Source of the DNA: Prorocentrum cordatum | Taxonomy: Eukaryota; Sar; Dinophyceae; Prorocentrales; Prorocentraceae | Length of the DNA stretch: 64,000 nucleotides | NCBI GenBank assembly: GCA_963575745.1 | Contig: CAUYUJ010021666.1 | Location: forward strand, 1 to 64,000 | Direction of reading: 5' to 3' | Shown: positions 51,001 through 61,049 of the stretch, piece after piece | How the letters are laid out: the number at the start of each line of letters is the position of its first letter | How positions within the stretch are numbered: position 1 is the first letter of the stretch | Program-made: the position numbers and the translations under genes | Notes under the pieces: model-generated | The model's input: only the letters and a program-made list of their open reading frames with translations | Databases searched by the model: none | What the model was told of the DNA's origin: nothing

Positions 51001-52020
51001 CGTACGTGGAGAGATCACCACATGACTACGGTTGCATACGGTCCACTGTGGGACAGGCTCAGGACGGATGCGTCGGAGTGCCTGCGGGGTATGTTTCACT
51101 TCCAGGAGGCTTCGCAGCTAAAAAGGAGACATGTTAGCTCAGGTAGAGCTATTGGCCAGAGATGCTGGCTATTTTCTTTCTGTGAATTCTACGGACTCAA
51201 ATGGTGGGGGTCCTTTGTGCCGATAGATGCTGCGTATGTTCAGTTCTGCGAACACATGTGTACACGGACGATGCTGAGTTATTTTCAGAAAAGAAAAGGG
51301 TACTGTACTACAGGTGGGGCCCTGCAGGAGGTACATACTATCACACAAAACGACCTGCACACTTATGGGGCTGAAGAGGGCACTGCGGCTTTCAACGACA
51401 ACCTGGCCAAACGTATTGCGTTACAAATTATGAAGGAGGTTGAGTACGACCTCGACTCATTTGGGATCCCTGTGTACATTTCTGGGGACAGTCTTCTGGT
51501 GGTGTCGTGGCTTCAGGGTGTCTGGAGGGTGCTTAATCGTACATATCAGGATAGGATCAACAGAATGATTAACCAACTTGACAACATGTGTCAGAGGTTT
51601 GGAATTAGGCCTGCCTGTCATGGGAGGGAAATTGTCGCCCACACATATAGGGAATGGAACACGCGTGCAGATGTACTCACTCATACGGCCCGTGTCGGGC
51701 CACCAGTGATTCGAGATAGGATAGGGCTTTACGCCCCTCAGTTACAACAGGTGTTTCGCGTTTGTGCCATCAGAGCTGGATTCGATGGTGGCGTCTCTTG
51801 CGACGGCGTGGGAGTTGGGTGCTGGATAGATGTTGGACGGATATCGAGGCTCTCAAGGCAGCCACTCAGCCATGATATTATGTGGACGGAGGTGTATAGT
51901 GCGGCATTCTCGATTGATCCAACTTCAACAGTGGCTGATGCCGAGATCTCTGCCGTTGAGCATACGATTATTATCTTGCCGCGGGTTGTACAAGCGTGTT
52001 TCGGAAAGGATATGATGTGA
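48053..52020 (+). pseudogene. LINE D ORF2, frameshift plus nonsense
   Basis: EEP region in one frame (SWNLNRAG, GVQECQN, VLLDANVELPP, ALDYIFVPR, LSDHGLL). A frameshift around 49140-49170 moves the alignment with LINE A into the frame of LTACREILRRKP. TGA at 49504-49506 interrupts that frame just before TMAVVCQARSRLKSRRATGP. The RT follows intact: ANADIKQAFDHC, RTGGPEGPLLFN, VWADNCYL (Asp codon 50305, Asn 50308). The C-terminus carries the permuted RNase H: ISGDSLLVVSW (Asp 51487), REWNTRAD (Asp 51670), AGFDGGVS (Asp 51784), ADAEISAVE (Glu 51943). Ends TGA at 52018. Confidence 0.87.
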
Positions 52021-52218
52021 TTTTGATTGTGCTCACTCACGCCTTGCCTTTGTTTGTCGTGTGTGTGTGTGCTTGACCTCTCCTCCTCCTAGTAAGAGTT
52101 GGCTTTCGCCTCTGATCGTTTGGATCGGTGAGGCTTCCGCCTACTCCCGATGCGCCCGCTCCTTGCTCCGACTAGGCTGGAAAGCCTGCACAGTCGACCG
52201 CGAAGTCCGCAAAAAAGG
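52021..52218 (+). other. LINE D 3' UTR
   Basis: Contains GGCTTTCGCCTCTGATCG and GGTGAGGCTTCCGCCTACTC, similar in order and spacing to the LINE A tail. It ends GTCCGCAAAAAAGG at the hairpin junction. Confidence 0.55.
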
Positions 52219-52248
52219 AAGGTTGAGGGTTTACCGCCGGCGCCCAGT
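52219..52248 (+). repeat. Right half of H module (type I) after LINE D
   Basis: AAGGTTGAGGGTTTACCG, then CCGGCGCCCAGT (one change from the consensus GACGG). Confidence 0.8.
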
Positions 52249-52338
52249 TGCATCAAAACAGAAAAACGTGATTTTTTGATTTTTTCCCCACATCCAAAGT
52301 GGGGTTCTTGTTTTCTCTGGACACCCCGCGCAGGAACA
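52249..52338. other. Short unique AT-rich sequence with hairpin
   Basis: GATTTTTTGATTTTTT followed by CCCCACATCCAAAGTGGGG, a 6-bp perfect stem, then TTCTTGTTTTCTC. It matches no repeat family here. It marks the start of a non-repeat island. Confidence 0.45.
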
Positions 52339-52620
52339 TGAACACACACACCCACTCACACTCACTCACACTCTCTCATCATCAACCTCATCAGCATCAT
52401 CGATGATGCTCTCTCACATGCTTAGTCACTCACATACTCATCATCATCACTCGCACTCTCTCACACGCTCACGAACATCATCATCATCATCATCGGCATC
52501 GGCATCATCCTCATTCAAACATCATCATCGCCACCACCACTCACAATCAATCATCATCCTCTTCACCACTCATCTTCACCACCACTCATCATCCTCATCC
52601 TCATCATCGTTGAGTAAATT
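52339..52620 (+). repeat. CA/CTCACA and ATC simple repeats
   Basis: (CACA)n and (CTCACA)n pass into (CATCAT)n. The open frames encode only His, Ser and Thr runs. Simple sequence, not a gene. Confidence 0.8.
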
Positions 52621-53325
52621 GTGAGGAAGTCTCAGGCGGGAGCCCCCTCCCTATGGGGCCCGCAGATCATGTTGGTAATCCGAGCGGGTCATCGGAATCC
52701 TGTAACTGTCGTCACTTTTGAGCTCCCCAGGCCTGAAAATGGAGGAAGTCTCAGGCGGGAGCCTCGTCTGTGAGTGAATTGGGAGGAAGTCTCAGGCGGG
52801 AGCTCCCTCCCTATGGGGCCCGCAGATCATGTTGGTAATCCGAGCGGGTCATCGGAATCTTGTAACTGTCGTCACTTTTGGGCTCCTCAAGCTTGAATTT
52901 GGAGGAAGTCTCAGGCGGGAGCCTCGTCGTGAGTGAATTCTGAGGAAGGCTCAGGCGGGAGCCCCCTCCCTATGGGGCCCGCAGATCATGTTGGTAATCC
53001 GAGCGGGTCATCGGAATGTAACTGTCGTCACTTTTGAGCTCCCCAGGCCTGAAAATGGAGGAAGTCTCAGGCGGGAGCCTCGTCTGTGAGTGAATTGGGA
53101 GGAAGTCTCAGGCGGGAGCTCCCTCCCTATGGGGCCCGCAGATCATGTTGGTAATCCGAGCGGGTCATCGGAATCCTGTAAATGTCGTCACTTTTGGGCT
53201 CCTCAAGCCTGAATTTGGAGGAAGTCTCAGGCGGGAGCCTCGTCCGTGAGTGAATTCTGAGGAAGGCTCAGGCGGGGGCCCCCTCCCTATGGGGCCCGCA
53301 GATCATGTTGGTAATCGCCGCTTTT
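52621..53325 (+). repeat. Tandem array of about 159-bp units, dimeric
   Basis: Unit starts at about 52621, 52781, 52940, 53097 and 53256 (GAGGAAG(T/G)CTCAGGCGGGAG). Successive units alternate between two forms (after CTCAGGCGGGAG, CCCCCTCC or CTCCCTCC; before the next unit, GAATTGGG or GAATTCTG), so the higher-order period is about 316-319 bp. Each unit repeats GAGGAAGTCTCAGGCGGGAG internally. The last unit stops at GTTGGTAATC, where different sequence (CGCCGCTTTTTTTTCGCAGG) begins. Confidence 0.85.
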
Positions 53326-53489
53326 TTTTCGCAGGCAGCAGAACGGACGGCGACGCCGAGGCAGCAAAGTGTTCAGTGCGCGCCCAACCCGTCGGAACAA
53401 CTCCTCGGGGCGAGCGCGCGGCGATCGGCGTCGCCCAGCGCGTCGCCCGTCAGAACAACTCTTCAGGGCGATCGCGCCGGCGCAGCGCC
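53326..53489. other. Flank between tandem array and minus-strand ORF
   Basis: GC-rich sequence with two related blocks (CCGTCGGAACAACTCCTCGG near 53388 and CCGTCAGAACAACTCTTCAG near 53448). They resemble, in inverted orientation, three blocks inside the neighbouring ORF near 54776-54868. This would be 3' flank of the minus-strand gene. Confidence 0.4.
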
Positions 53490-55088
53490 TCACCGCGCCG
53501 GCCGGGCCGCCGCGCCCAGCGCCTCAATGTCCGCAGTGTAGACGGCTGCGACTGCGTCGAGGAGTTCGCCCGCCTCCTCCTCCGTGATGTGGAAACGCAC
53601 CGCCTGCTCCCCGGAGAACCAGTCACAGCGACGAGCGAGCTCCCCGGCAACCGGCATCACGCGCTGCCCGGCCAGCTTCTCAGGAGCCGTGGACATGCCC
53701 CGGCGGGCGTACGTGTTGAAAAACGCGAGCCGCTCCTGCGCCCCCATCTCGAACCATCTCCCGCCGGCGAGAAGGTTCAAGCGCTTCCCGTGGAGGCCAA
53801 TGAACTTCCTTTCGCCCGCCGCGGTCAGCAACTTGGGCTTGGGGTCTCCAATGCGCTCACGGCAAGCCGCCGTCTGCTTGAACTCGGCCAGGAAAACGCG
53901 CAGCAGGTGCGCAGCTGCAGAGAAGTCTTGCCTCTGGATGGCGTGGGGGGCCACGCCGGGCTCCCATGCGTCGGTGCTCTGTCGGTCCGGCAAGGGCATC
54001 CACCTGTCGGTGACCTCGAGGCCGTGCAAGTAGACCTTTGACACGTGGGCAATGTGCTGGCGCGACGCCTCAGACAGCATCGGGGCAGGCGTTGGAGATG
54101 CCGGAGGCGTGTCGAAATCGAGGTTCGGCGGCGGCTCAGCGAGCCTCGCCCTCTTCGGTACATCCTCTCCGGCCACGGCGGGCGCAGCGGCGAGCCCTGG
54201 CGGCGCGAGCGGCGGGGCGGGCTTGGGGGCAGCCACCGGCGACCGAGGTGCAGCCGACGCGGCGAAGGGCGGCGCCTCGCGGGTGGCCCTCTGCGGCGGC
54301 TCCGCGGCAGGCGCAGCGGCGAGCCCCGGCGACGCGGGCGGCGGGGCGGCCTTGGGAGCAGCCACTGGCGGCCCAGGCGCAGCCGACTCGGCGAAGGGCG
54401 ACGCCGCGCAGGCGACCCGCTGCGGCAGCTCGGCGGCAGGGGCGCGCTTGGCGGCGATGTGCGTCGGGCCCGCCTCGGCCGCTGCGGCCGCGGCGGCGAG
54501 TCTCTGCGGCGGGGGCGGCGAGGCGAATTGGGAGGCAGCCGCTGGCGCACCGAGCGCAGTCGGCAGTGACCCGGGGCCCCGGTGCGACGCCGCGGTAGGC
54601 GGCAAGACCCGCTCACGCTGCTGCTGCGGATGGGGCTGCCCATGCTGCGCCGCCGCCGCCGCCGCCGGGCGCGCGGCGGCGCCCCGTTCCTCGCCTGGCA
54701 GCTCGCGGCAGCCAGAGCGGCAGAGCTGGGCTTCGTGCTGCCTTCCGCCTGAGCGCGGCTGCGCCTCGCTCGAAGCCCGCGGGGTTGTCCCAACGGCTTG
54801 GTCTTGCGCGCCAGCGGCTCGCGGGGTTGTCCCGACAGCCTGGCCCGCGGGGTTGTCCCAACGGCTGCGCGACGTGACCAGTAGAGAACGCGCCTGTGCT
54901 GGCCGTGGCGGCGACGGCGCCGAGGAACATCGACATGCGCGCTCATGCAACAGGAAGGGGAGGAGGTGGCGGGGCGCGGAACAAACAGGGGGGCGAGGAT
55001 GGGGACAACGTAAGGAGTGGAAGGGGGCCCGCGCCAAGGCGGGAGGAAATATACGCAGAAGAGACAGCCAGGACGCCTCGCCAACCAC
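53490..55088 (-). CDS. Hypothetical Pro/Ala-rich protein with distinct C-terminal domain
   Basis: Frame of 532 codons read right to left, ending TGA at 53492-53490. The listed start is GTG; the true start or upstream exons are unknown. The N-terminal half is low complexity: two QAVGTTPRA copies, then Pro/Ala/Gly repeats of about 45 residues (EPPQRATREAPPFAASAAPR; AAPKPAPPLAPPGLAAAPA). From MLSEASRQHIAHVSKVYLHG onward about 200 residues look like a folded domain: LEVTDRWMPLPDRQSTDAW, AAAHLLRVFLAEFKQ, GERKFIGLHGKRLNLLAGG, RLAFFNTYARRGMSTAPEK and EEEAGELLDAVAAVYTADIE. I do not recognise the family. It is the only candidate host gene in the window and contains no element motifs. The overlapping plus-strand frames are explained by the GC-rich repeats. 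Whether it is expressed is unknown. Confidence 0.55.
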   Translation of the reverse strand: MVGEASWLSLLRIFPPALARAPFHSLRCPHPRPPVCSAPRHLLPFLLHERACRCSSAPSPPRPAQARSLLVTSRSRWDNPAGQAVGTTPRAAGAQDQAVGTTPRASSEAQPRSGGRQHEAQLCRSGCRELPGEERGAAARPAAAAAAQHGQPHPQQQRERVLPPTAASHRGPGSLPTALGAPAAASQFASPPPPQRLAAAAAAAEAGPTHIAAKRAPAAELPQRVACAASPFAESAAPGPPVAAPKAAPPPASPGLAAAPAAEPPQRATREAPPFAASAAPRSPVAAPKPAPPLAPPGLAAAPAVAGEDVPKRARLAEPPPNLDFDTPPASPTPAPMLSEASRQHIAHVSKVYLHGLEVTDRWMPLPDRQSTDAWEPGVAPHAIQRQDFSAAAHLLRVFLAEFKQTAACRERIGDPKPKLLTAAGERKFIGLHGKRLNLLAGGRWFEMGAQERLAFFNTYARRGMSTAPEKLAGQRVMPVAGELARRCDWFSGEQAVRFHITEEEAGELLDAVAAVYTADIEALGAAARPAR

Positions 55089-55274
55089 GAGGACGACGGT
55101 GATGGTTTTTTTCCAGATTCGCCCAGAGGATTCTTATGTGGGGTTCTTCCGTCGGAGTAATTTGTTTCTCGCTGCAGAAGCTTTCTCCATGTGTTCCTAA
55201 GATCGCCGCGCAAGGAAAGAGCTCTACGAGGGTCCCGGCGGTTACCAGGTTGACGGTTTACCGCTGGTTCCAGT
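55089..55274 (+). repeat. CE-II end with degraded hairpin
   Basis: Ends GAGCTCTACGAGGGTCCCGG. The hairpin is CCGGCGGTTA/TTACCGCTGG with mismatches and ends TTCCAGT (55274). Upstream bases include a CE-II-like CAGAAGCTTTCTCCATG stretch. Confidence 0.6.
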
Positions 55275-56319
55275 TCCGGGGCGCTGGAGAGCTAGTTGGC
55301 AAGAAAAATCTCGACGGACATTTTGAGGAATTTTGGTCGGTTGAAAATTTTGTTTTCAAAATTTGAACATTCGTTAGAGCTCTAGTATTCTTTCCCGTGA
55401 TATTCGATCTTATTCCCGCTCGCCGTCTTGATCTCAGCTCGATCGGGTACCTTTTACTGCCAAAAAGCGTCCAGGCGGGATCGCCCGTTTCGGGTCATCT
55501 TGTCACGCGGTGACGGTTTTCTCAGGATAATTCGAGCTTCAGGACAGCTACAGAGCTGGTAAGCACAGCTAATCGATCCAGAATGATCAGGCGCGCTCGC
55601 CTGTTGAACCCAGAGGTCTGAACTCGGTCTGCTAGCCAAGCTAGGTCCGCAAACCTATTTGTATTATTCGAGTCATCTTGACAGACGCTCTCGGTTTTCT
55701 GTACTTAACTCGAGCTACAGGACAGGTACAGAGCTGATACGTGCAGAATCTGATTTAGAATCATCAGTGGCCGTTGTCTGTTGAATCCAGAGCTCTGAAC
55801 TCGGTCTGCTGCCCGATCTAGAACCGCGAAACTTTTCGTATTGTTCGAGTCATCTTGAGAGATGCTGTCGGTTCTCTGCACTTAACTCGGGCTGTAGGGG
55901 GGCTGCATGGCTGGTAATCACTGGAATCGATTCGGAGACATCAGGCGCGTCCGAACTCTGTCTGCTGCCCGAACTAGGTCTGCGAAACTATTCGTATTGT
56001 TCGAGTCATCCTGAGAGGTGCTGTCGGTTTCCTGCACTTAACTCGGGCTGTAGGGGGGGCTGCAGGGCTGGTAATCACAGGAATCGATTCAGAGACATCA
56101 GACGCGTCCGCCTGTCGCATGCAGAGGTCTGAACTCGGTCTGATTCTCGAGCTAGGTTTGCCAAACTATTCGTATTGTTCGAGTCATCTTGAGAGGTGCT
56201 GTCGATTTACGCACGTAACTCGGGCTGTGTAATTTTTATTTCGACATTATATGTTGTCAGGAAGCTCTACGAGTCCCCCGGCGGTAACAAAGGTTGACGG
56301 TTTACCGCCGGCGCCCAGT
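55275..56319 (+). repeat. CE-I element, 5' truncated, with hairpin
   Basis: Starts TCCGGGGCGCTGGAGAGC in the head. About four monomers plus a shortened last monomer. GGAAGCTCTACGAG at 56260-56273 and type I hairpin at 56274-56319. Confidence 0.85.
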
Positions 56320-57445
56320 CTCGACGGACCTTTTGGTGACTTTTGCTCGGTTGAAAATTTTGTTCTCAAAATTTGAACATTCGTTAGAGCTCTAGTATTT
56401 TTTCCCGTGATATTCGATTTTATTCCCGCTCGCCATCTTGATCTCAGCTCGATCGGGTAGCTTTTACTGCCAAAAAGCACACGGGCGGGATCGGCAGTTT
56501 CGGGTCATCTTGACACGCGGTGGCGGTTTTCTGAACATAACTCGATCTATAGAAGAGCCACAGAGCTGGTGAGCACACCTTATCGATGCAGAATGATCAG
56601 GCGCGTTCGCCTGTTCCATCTAGAGGTCTGAACTCGGTCTGCTAGCCGAGCTAGGTGCGCAAACCTATTCGTATTATTCGAGTCATCTTGACACACACTC
56701 TCGGTTTTCTGTACTTAACTCGAGCTATAGGACAGCTACAGAGCTGATACTTACAGAAGCCGATTCAGAATCATCAGTCGCGGTGTTTGTTGAATCCAGA
56801 GCTCTGAACTCGGTCTGCTGCCAGAGCTAGGTCCGCGAAACTATTCGTATTGTTCGAGTCATCTTGAGAGTCGCTGTCGGTTTTCTGTACTGAACTCAGG
56901 CTGTAGGGGAACTACAGGGCTGGTAATCTCAGGGATCGATTCGGAGACATCAGGCGCGTCCTTCTGTCGAAACCAGAGCTCGGAACTCGGTCTGCTGCCC
57001 GAGCTAGGTCCGCGAAGCTATTCGTATTGTTCGAGTCATCTTGAGAGTCGCTGTCGGTTTTCTGCACTTAACTCGGCTGTAGGGTGGCTGCAGGGCTGGT
57101 AATCACAGGAATCGATTCGGGGACATCAGACGCGTCCCACTATTGCATTGGTCTGAACTCGGTCTGATACTCGAGCTAGGTTTGCCGAACTATTCGTATT
57201 GTTCGAGTCATCTTGAAAGGTGCTGTCGATTTACGCACGTAACTCGGGCTGTAGGAGAGCTACAGAGCTCGTATAGAAGACAATCCAACATCGGGGGCGT
57301 TCGGCTGTTGCATCGAAAGGTCTGAAATCGCTTGGGCTGAAAAACTATTCGTTCTCGACATTTTTTTCGATATCCTATATTGTCAGGAAGCTCTACGAGT
57401 CCCCCGGCAGTAAGAAAGGTTGACGGTTTACCGCCGGCGCCCAGT
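56320..57445 (+). repeat. CE-I element, 5' truncated, with hairpin
   Basis: Starts CTCGACGGACCTTTTGGTG in the leader. Five monomers in order, with consecutive monomer starts 177 bp apart (56853 and 57030). Hairpin 57400-57445; the left arm has one change (CCGGCAGTAA). Confidence 0.85.
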
Positions 57446-58010
57446 AACTCGTAGAGCTTCCCTTAGCAAGTAATTGCTGGAAGCTTGAGAGTATTTCCGG
57501 GGCGCTGGAGAGCCAGTTGGCAAGAAAAATCTCGACGGACCTTTTGGTGATTTTTGTTCGGTTGAAAATTTTGTTCTCAAAATTTGAACATTCGTTTGAG
57601 CTCTAGTATTTTTTCCCGTGATATTCGATCTTATTCCCGCTCGCCATCTTGATCTCAGCTCGATCGGGTACCTTTTACTGCCAAAAAGCGTCCAGGCAGG
57701 ATCGGCCGTTTCGAGTCATCTTGATACGCGCTGTCGGTATATTGGACTTAACTCGAGATACAGGACAGCTACAGAGCTGGCAGGCACACCTTTTCGATTC
57801 AGAATGATCAGACGCGTTCGTCTGTTGCATCCAGAGGTATGAACTCGGTCTGCTTGCCCAGCTCGGTCCGCAAACCTATTCGTATTTCAAGTCATCTTGA
57901 CAGGCGCTCTCGGTTTTCTGTACTTAACTCGAGCTATATGACAGCTACAGAGCTGATACTTACAGAAAACGATTCAGAGTCATTGGTCGCGTTTGTCTCT
58001 TGAACCCAGC
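57446..58010 (+). repeat. CE-I element, 3' truncated
   Basis: Complete opening AACTCGTAGAGCTTCCC, leader and two monomers. It is then cut at CCAGCG, where the next CE-I head begins. No hairpin. Confidence 0.8.
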
Positions 58011-59231
58011 GCTCGTAGAGCTTCCCTTAGCAAGTCATTGCTGGAAGCTTAAGAGTAATTCCGGCGCGCTGGAGAGCTAGTTGGCAAGAAAAATCCCGAC
58101 GGAACTTTTGCTGACTTTTGGTCGGTTGAAAATGTTGTTCTCACAATTTGAACATTCGTTAGAGCTCTAGAATGTTTTCCCGTGATATTCGATCTTATTC
58201 CCGCTCGCCATCTTGATCTCAGCTCGATCGGGTACCTTTTACTGCCAAGAAGCACACGGGCGGGAACGGCCGTTTCGGGTGATCTTGACACGCGGTGACG
58301 GTTTTCTCAAGATAACTCGAGCTTTAGGACAGCTACAGAGCTGGTAAGCACAGCTAATCGATTCAGAATGATCAGGCGCGTTCGCCTGTTGAATCCAGAG
58401 GTCTGAACTCGGTCTGCTAGCCGAGCTAGGTCCGCAAACCTATTCGTATTATTCGAGTCATCTTGACAGACGCTCTCGGTTTTCTGTACTTAACTTGACC
58501 TACAGGACAGCTGCAGAGCTGATGCGTACAGAATCTGATTCAGAATCATCAGTGGCAGTTGTCTGTTGAATCCAGAGCTCTGAACTCGGTCTGCTGCCCG
58601 ATCTAGAATCGCGAAACTATTCGTAGTGTTCGAGTCATCTTGAGAGGTTCTGTCGGTTCTCTGCACTTAACTCGGGCTCTAGGGGGGCTGCATGGCTGGT
58701 AATCACAGGAATCGATTCGGAGACATCAGGCGCGTCCGCCTGTCGAATCCAGAGCTCCGAACTCTGTCTGCTGCCCGAACTAGGTTCGCGAAACTATTCG
58801 TATTCTTCGAGTCATCCTGAGAGGTGCTGTCGGTTTTTTGCACTTAACTTGGGCTGTAGGGGGGGCTGCAGGGCTGGTAATCACAGGAATCGATTCGGAG
58901 ACATCAGACGCGTCCGCCTGTCGCATGCAGAGGTCTGAACTCGGTCTGATACTCGAGCTAGGTTTGCCAAACTATTCGTATTGTTCGAGTCATCTTGAGA
59001 GGTGCTCTCGATTTACGCACGTAACTCGGGCTGTAGGAGAGCTACAGAGCTCGTGCAGAAGACAATCCAGAAGCATCGGGGGCGTTCGGCTGTTGCATCC
59101 GAGAGGTCTGAAATTGCTTGGGCTGAAAAACTATTTGTCTCTGTAATGTTTTTCGACATTATATGTTGTCAGGAAGCTCTACGAGTCCCCCGGCGGTAAG
59201 AAAGGTTGACGGTTTACCGCCGGCGCCCAGT
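58011..59231 (+). repeat. CE-I element, complete
   Basis: CTCGTAGAGCTTCCC to GGAAGCTCTACGAG (59172-59185) and type I hairpin 59186-59231. Leader of about 300 bp and five monomers. About 1.22 kb. Confidence 0.88.
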
Positions 59232-59832
59232 GTTCGAGTCATCTTGAGAGTTGCTGTGGGTTTTCTGTACTTGACTCGGGTTGTAGGGAGGCTGCATTGC
59301 TGTTAGTCACAGGAATCGATTTGGAGACATCAGGCGCGTCCGCCTGTCGAATCCAGAGCTCGGAACTCGGTCTGCTGTCTGAACTAGGTCCGCAAAACTA
59401 TTCGTATTGTTCGAGTCATCCTGAGATGCTGTCGGTTTTCTGCACTTAACTCGGGCTGTAGCGCGGCTGCAGGGCTGGTAATCACAGGACTCGTTTCGGA
59501 GAGATCAACCGCGTTCGTCTGTCGCATTCAAAGGCCTGAACTCGGTCTGATACTCGAGCTAGGTTTGCCAAACTATTCGTATTCTTCGAGTCATCTTCAG
59601 AGATGCTGTCGATTTACGCACGTGACTCGCGCTGTAGGAGAGCTATAGAGCTCGTACAGAAGACAATCCAGAAGCATCGGGGGCGTTTGGCTGTTGCATC
59701 GAGAGGTCTGAAATCGTTTTGCTGAAAAACTATTCGTTCTCCGCAATTCTTTTTCGACATTATATATTGTCAGGAAGCTCTACGAGTCCCCCGGCGGTAA
59801 GAAAGGTTGACGGTTTACCGCCGGCGCCCAGT
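59232..59832 (+). repeat. CE-I element, strongly 5' truncated
   Basis: Starts GTTCGAGTCATCTTGAGAG inside the third monomer, directly after CCCAGT. It has the last three monomers and the hairpin 59787-59832. Confidence 0.85.
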
Positions 59833-61049
59833 AACTCGTAGAGCTTCTCTTAGCAAGTTATTGCTGGAAGCTTAAGAGTAATTCCGGGGCGCTGGAGAGC
59901 TAGTTGGCAAGAAGAATCTCGACGGACCTTTTGGTGACTGTTGCTCGGTTGAAAATTTTGTTCTCAAAATTTGATCATTCGTTAGAGCTCTAGTATTTTT
60001 TCCTGTGGTATTCGATCTTATTCCCGCTCGCCATCTTGATCTCAGCTCGATCGGGTACAATTTACTGCCAAAAAGCAGGCAGGCGGGATCGGCCGTTTCA
60101 AGTCATCTTGATACGCGCTGTCGGTATATTGAACTTAACTCGAGATATAGGACAGCTACAGAGCTGGTAAGCACACCTTATCGATTCAGAGTGATCAGGC
60201 GCGTTCGTCTGTTGCATCCAGAGGTCTGAACTCGGTCTGCTAGCCGAGCTAGGTCCGCAAACCTATTCGTATTATTCGAGTCATCTTTACAGGCGCTCTC
60301 GGTTTTCTGTACTTAACTCGAGCTATAGGACAGCTACAGAGCTGATACTTAGATAAATCGATTCAGAATTATCAGTTGCGCTTGTCTGTTGAATCCAGAG
60401 CTCTGAACTCGGTCTGCTGCCCGATCCAGAATCGCGAAACTGTTCGTATTGTTCGAGTCATCTTGAGAGATGCTGTCGGTTTTCTGCACTTAACTCGGGC
60501 TCTAGGGGGGCTACAGTGCTGGTGCTGACAGCAGTTCATTTGGCGACATCAGGCGCGTCCGCCTGTGGAGTCCATCGCTCGGAACTCGGTCTGCTGCCCG
60601 AACTCGGTCCGCCAAACTGTTCGTATTATTCGAGTCATCTTGAAAGATGCTGTCGTTTTTGCACTTAACTCGGGCTGTAGGGGGGCTGCAGGGCTGGTTA
60701 TCACAGGAATCGATTCAGAGGCATCAGACGCGTCCGCCTGTCGCATTCAGAGGTCTGAACTCGGTCTGATACTCGAGGTGGGTTTGCCAAACTATTTGTT
60801 CGAGTCATCTTGAGAGGTGCTGTCGATGAACGCACGTAATTCGGGCTGTAGGAGAGCTACAGAGCTCGTACAGAAGAGAATGCAGAAGTATCGGGGGGCG
60901 TTCGGCTGTTGCATCCGAGAGGTCTGAAATCGCTTGGGCTGAAAAACTATTCGTTCTCTGCAATTTTTTTTCGGCATTATATTTTGTCAGGAAGCTCTAC
61001 GAGTCCCCCGGCGGTAACAAAGGTTGACGGTTTACCGCCGGCGCCCAGT
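59833..61049 (+). repeat. CE-I element, complete
   Basis: Opening AACTCGTAGAGCTTCTC, leader, five monomers, closing end, hairpin 61004-61049. About 1,217 bp. A good reference copy. Confidence 0.9.

Larger units (their letters stand above)
46463..52218 (+). mobile_element. LINE D: near full-length non-LTR retrotransposon, ORF2 decayed
   Basis: About 5.75 kb, related to LINE A (same ORF1 C-terminal motifs, similar ORF2 throughout, similar 3' tail). Its left junction is CCCCGG/CTCAAG. Its right junction is CGCAAAAAAGG/AAGGTTGAGGGTTTACCG. It therefore occupies the same position in a type I hairpin as LINE A, again without a clear target duplication. ORF1 is intact; ORF2 has one frameshift and one nonsense codon. 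Confidence 0.85.

Noticed and set aside
53250-54041. 263-codon plus-strand frame in the 53-54 kb island
   Set aside because: It overlaps the minus-strand frame in GC-rich DNA, begins inside the tandem array and shows no domain-like character; the minus-strand frame is the better candidate.
57618-57842. Recurring small ORF with LIPARHLDLSSIGYLLLPKS in many CE-I leaders
   Set aside because: It recurs only because the leader recurs. It has frameshifts and stops in other copies, lacks a consistent start, and other frames are equally conserved.
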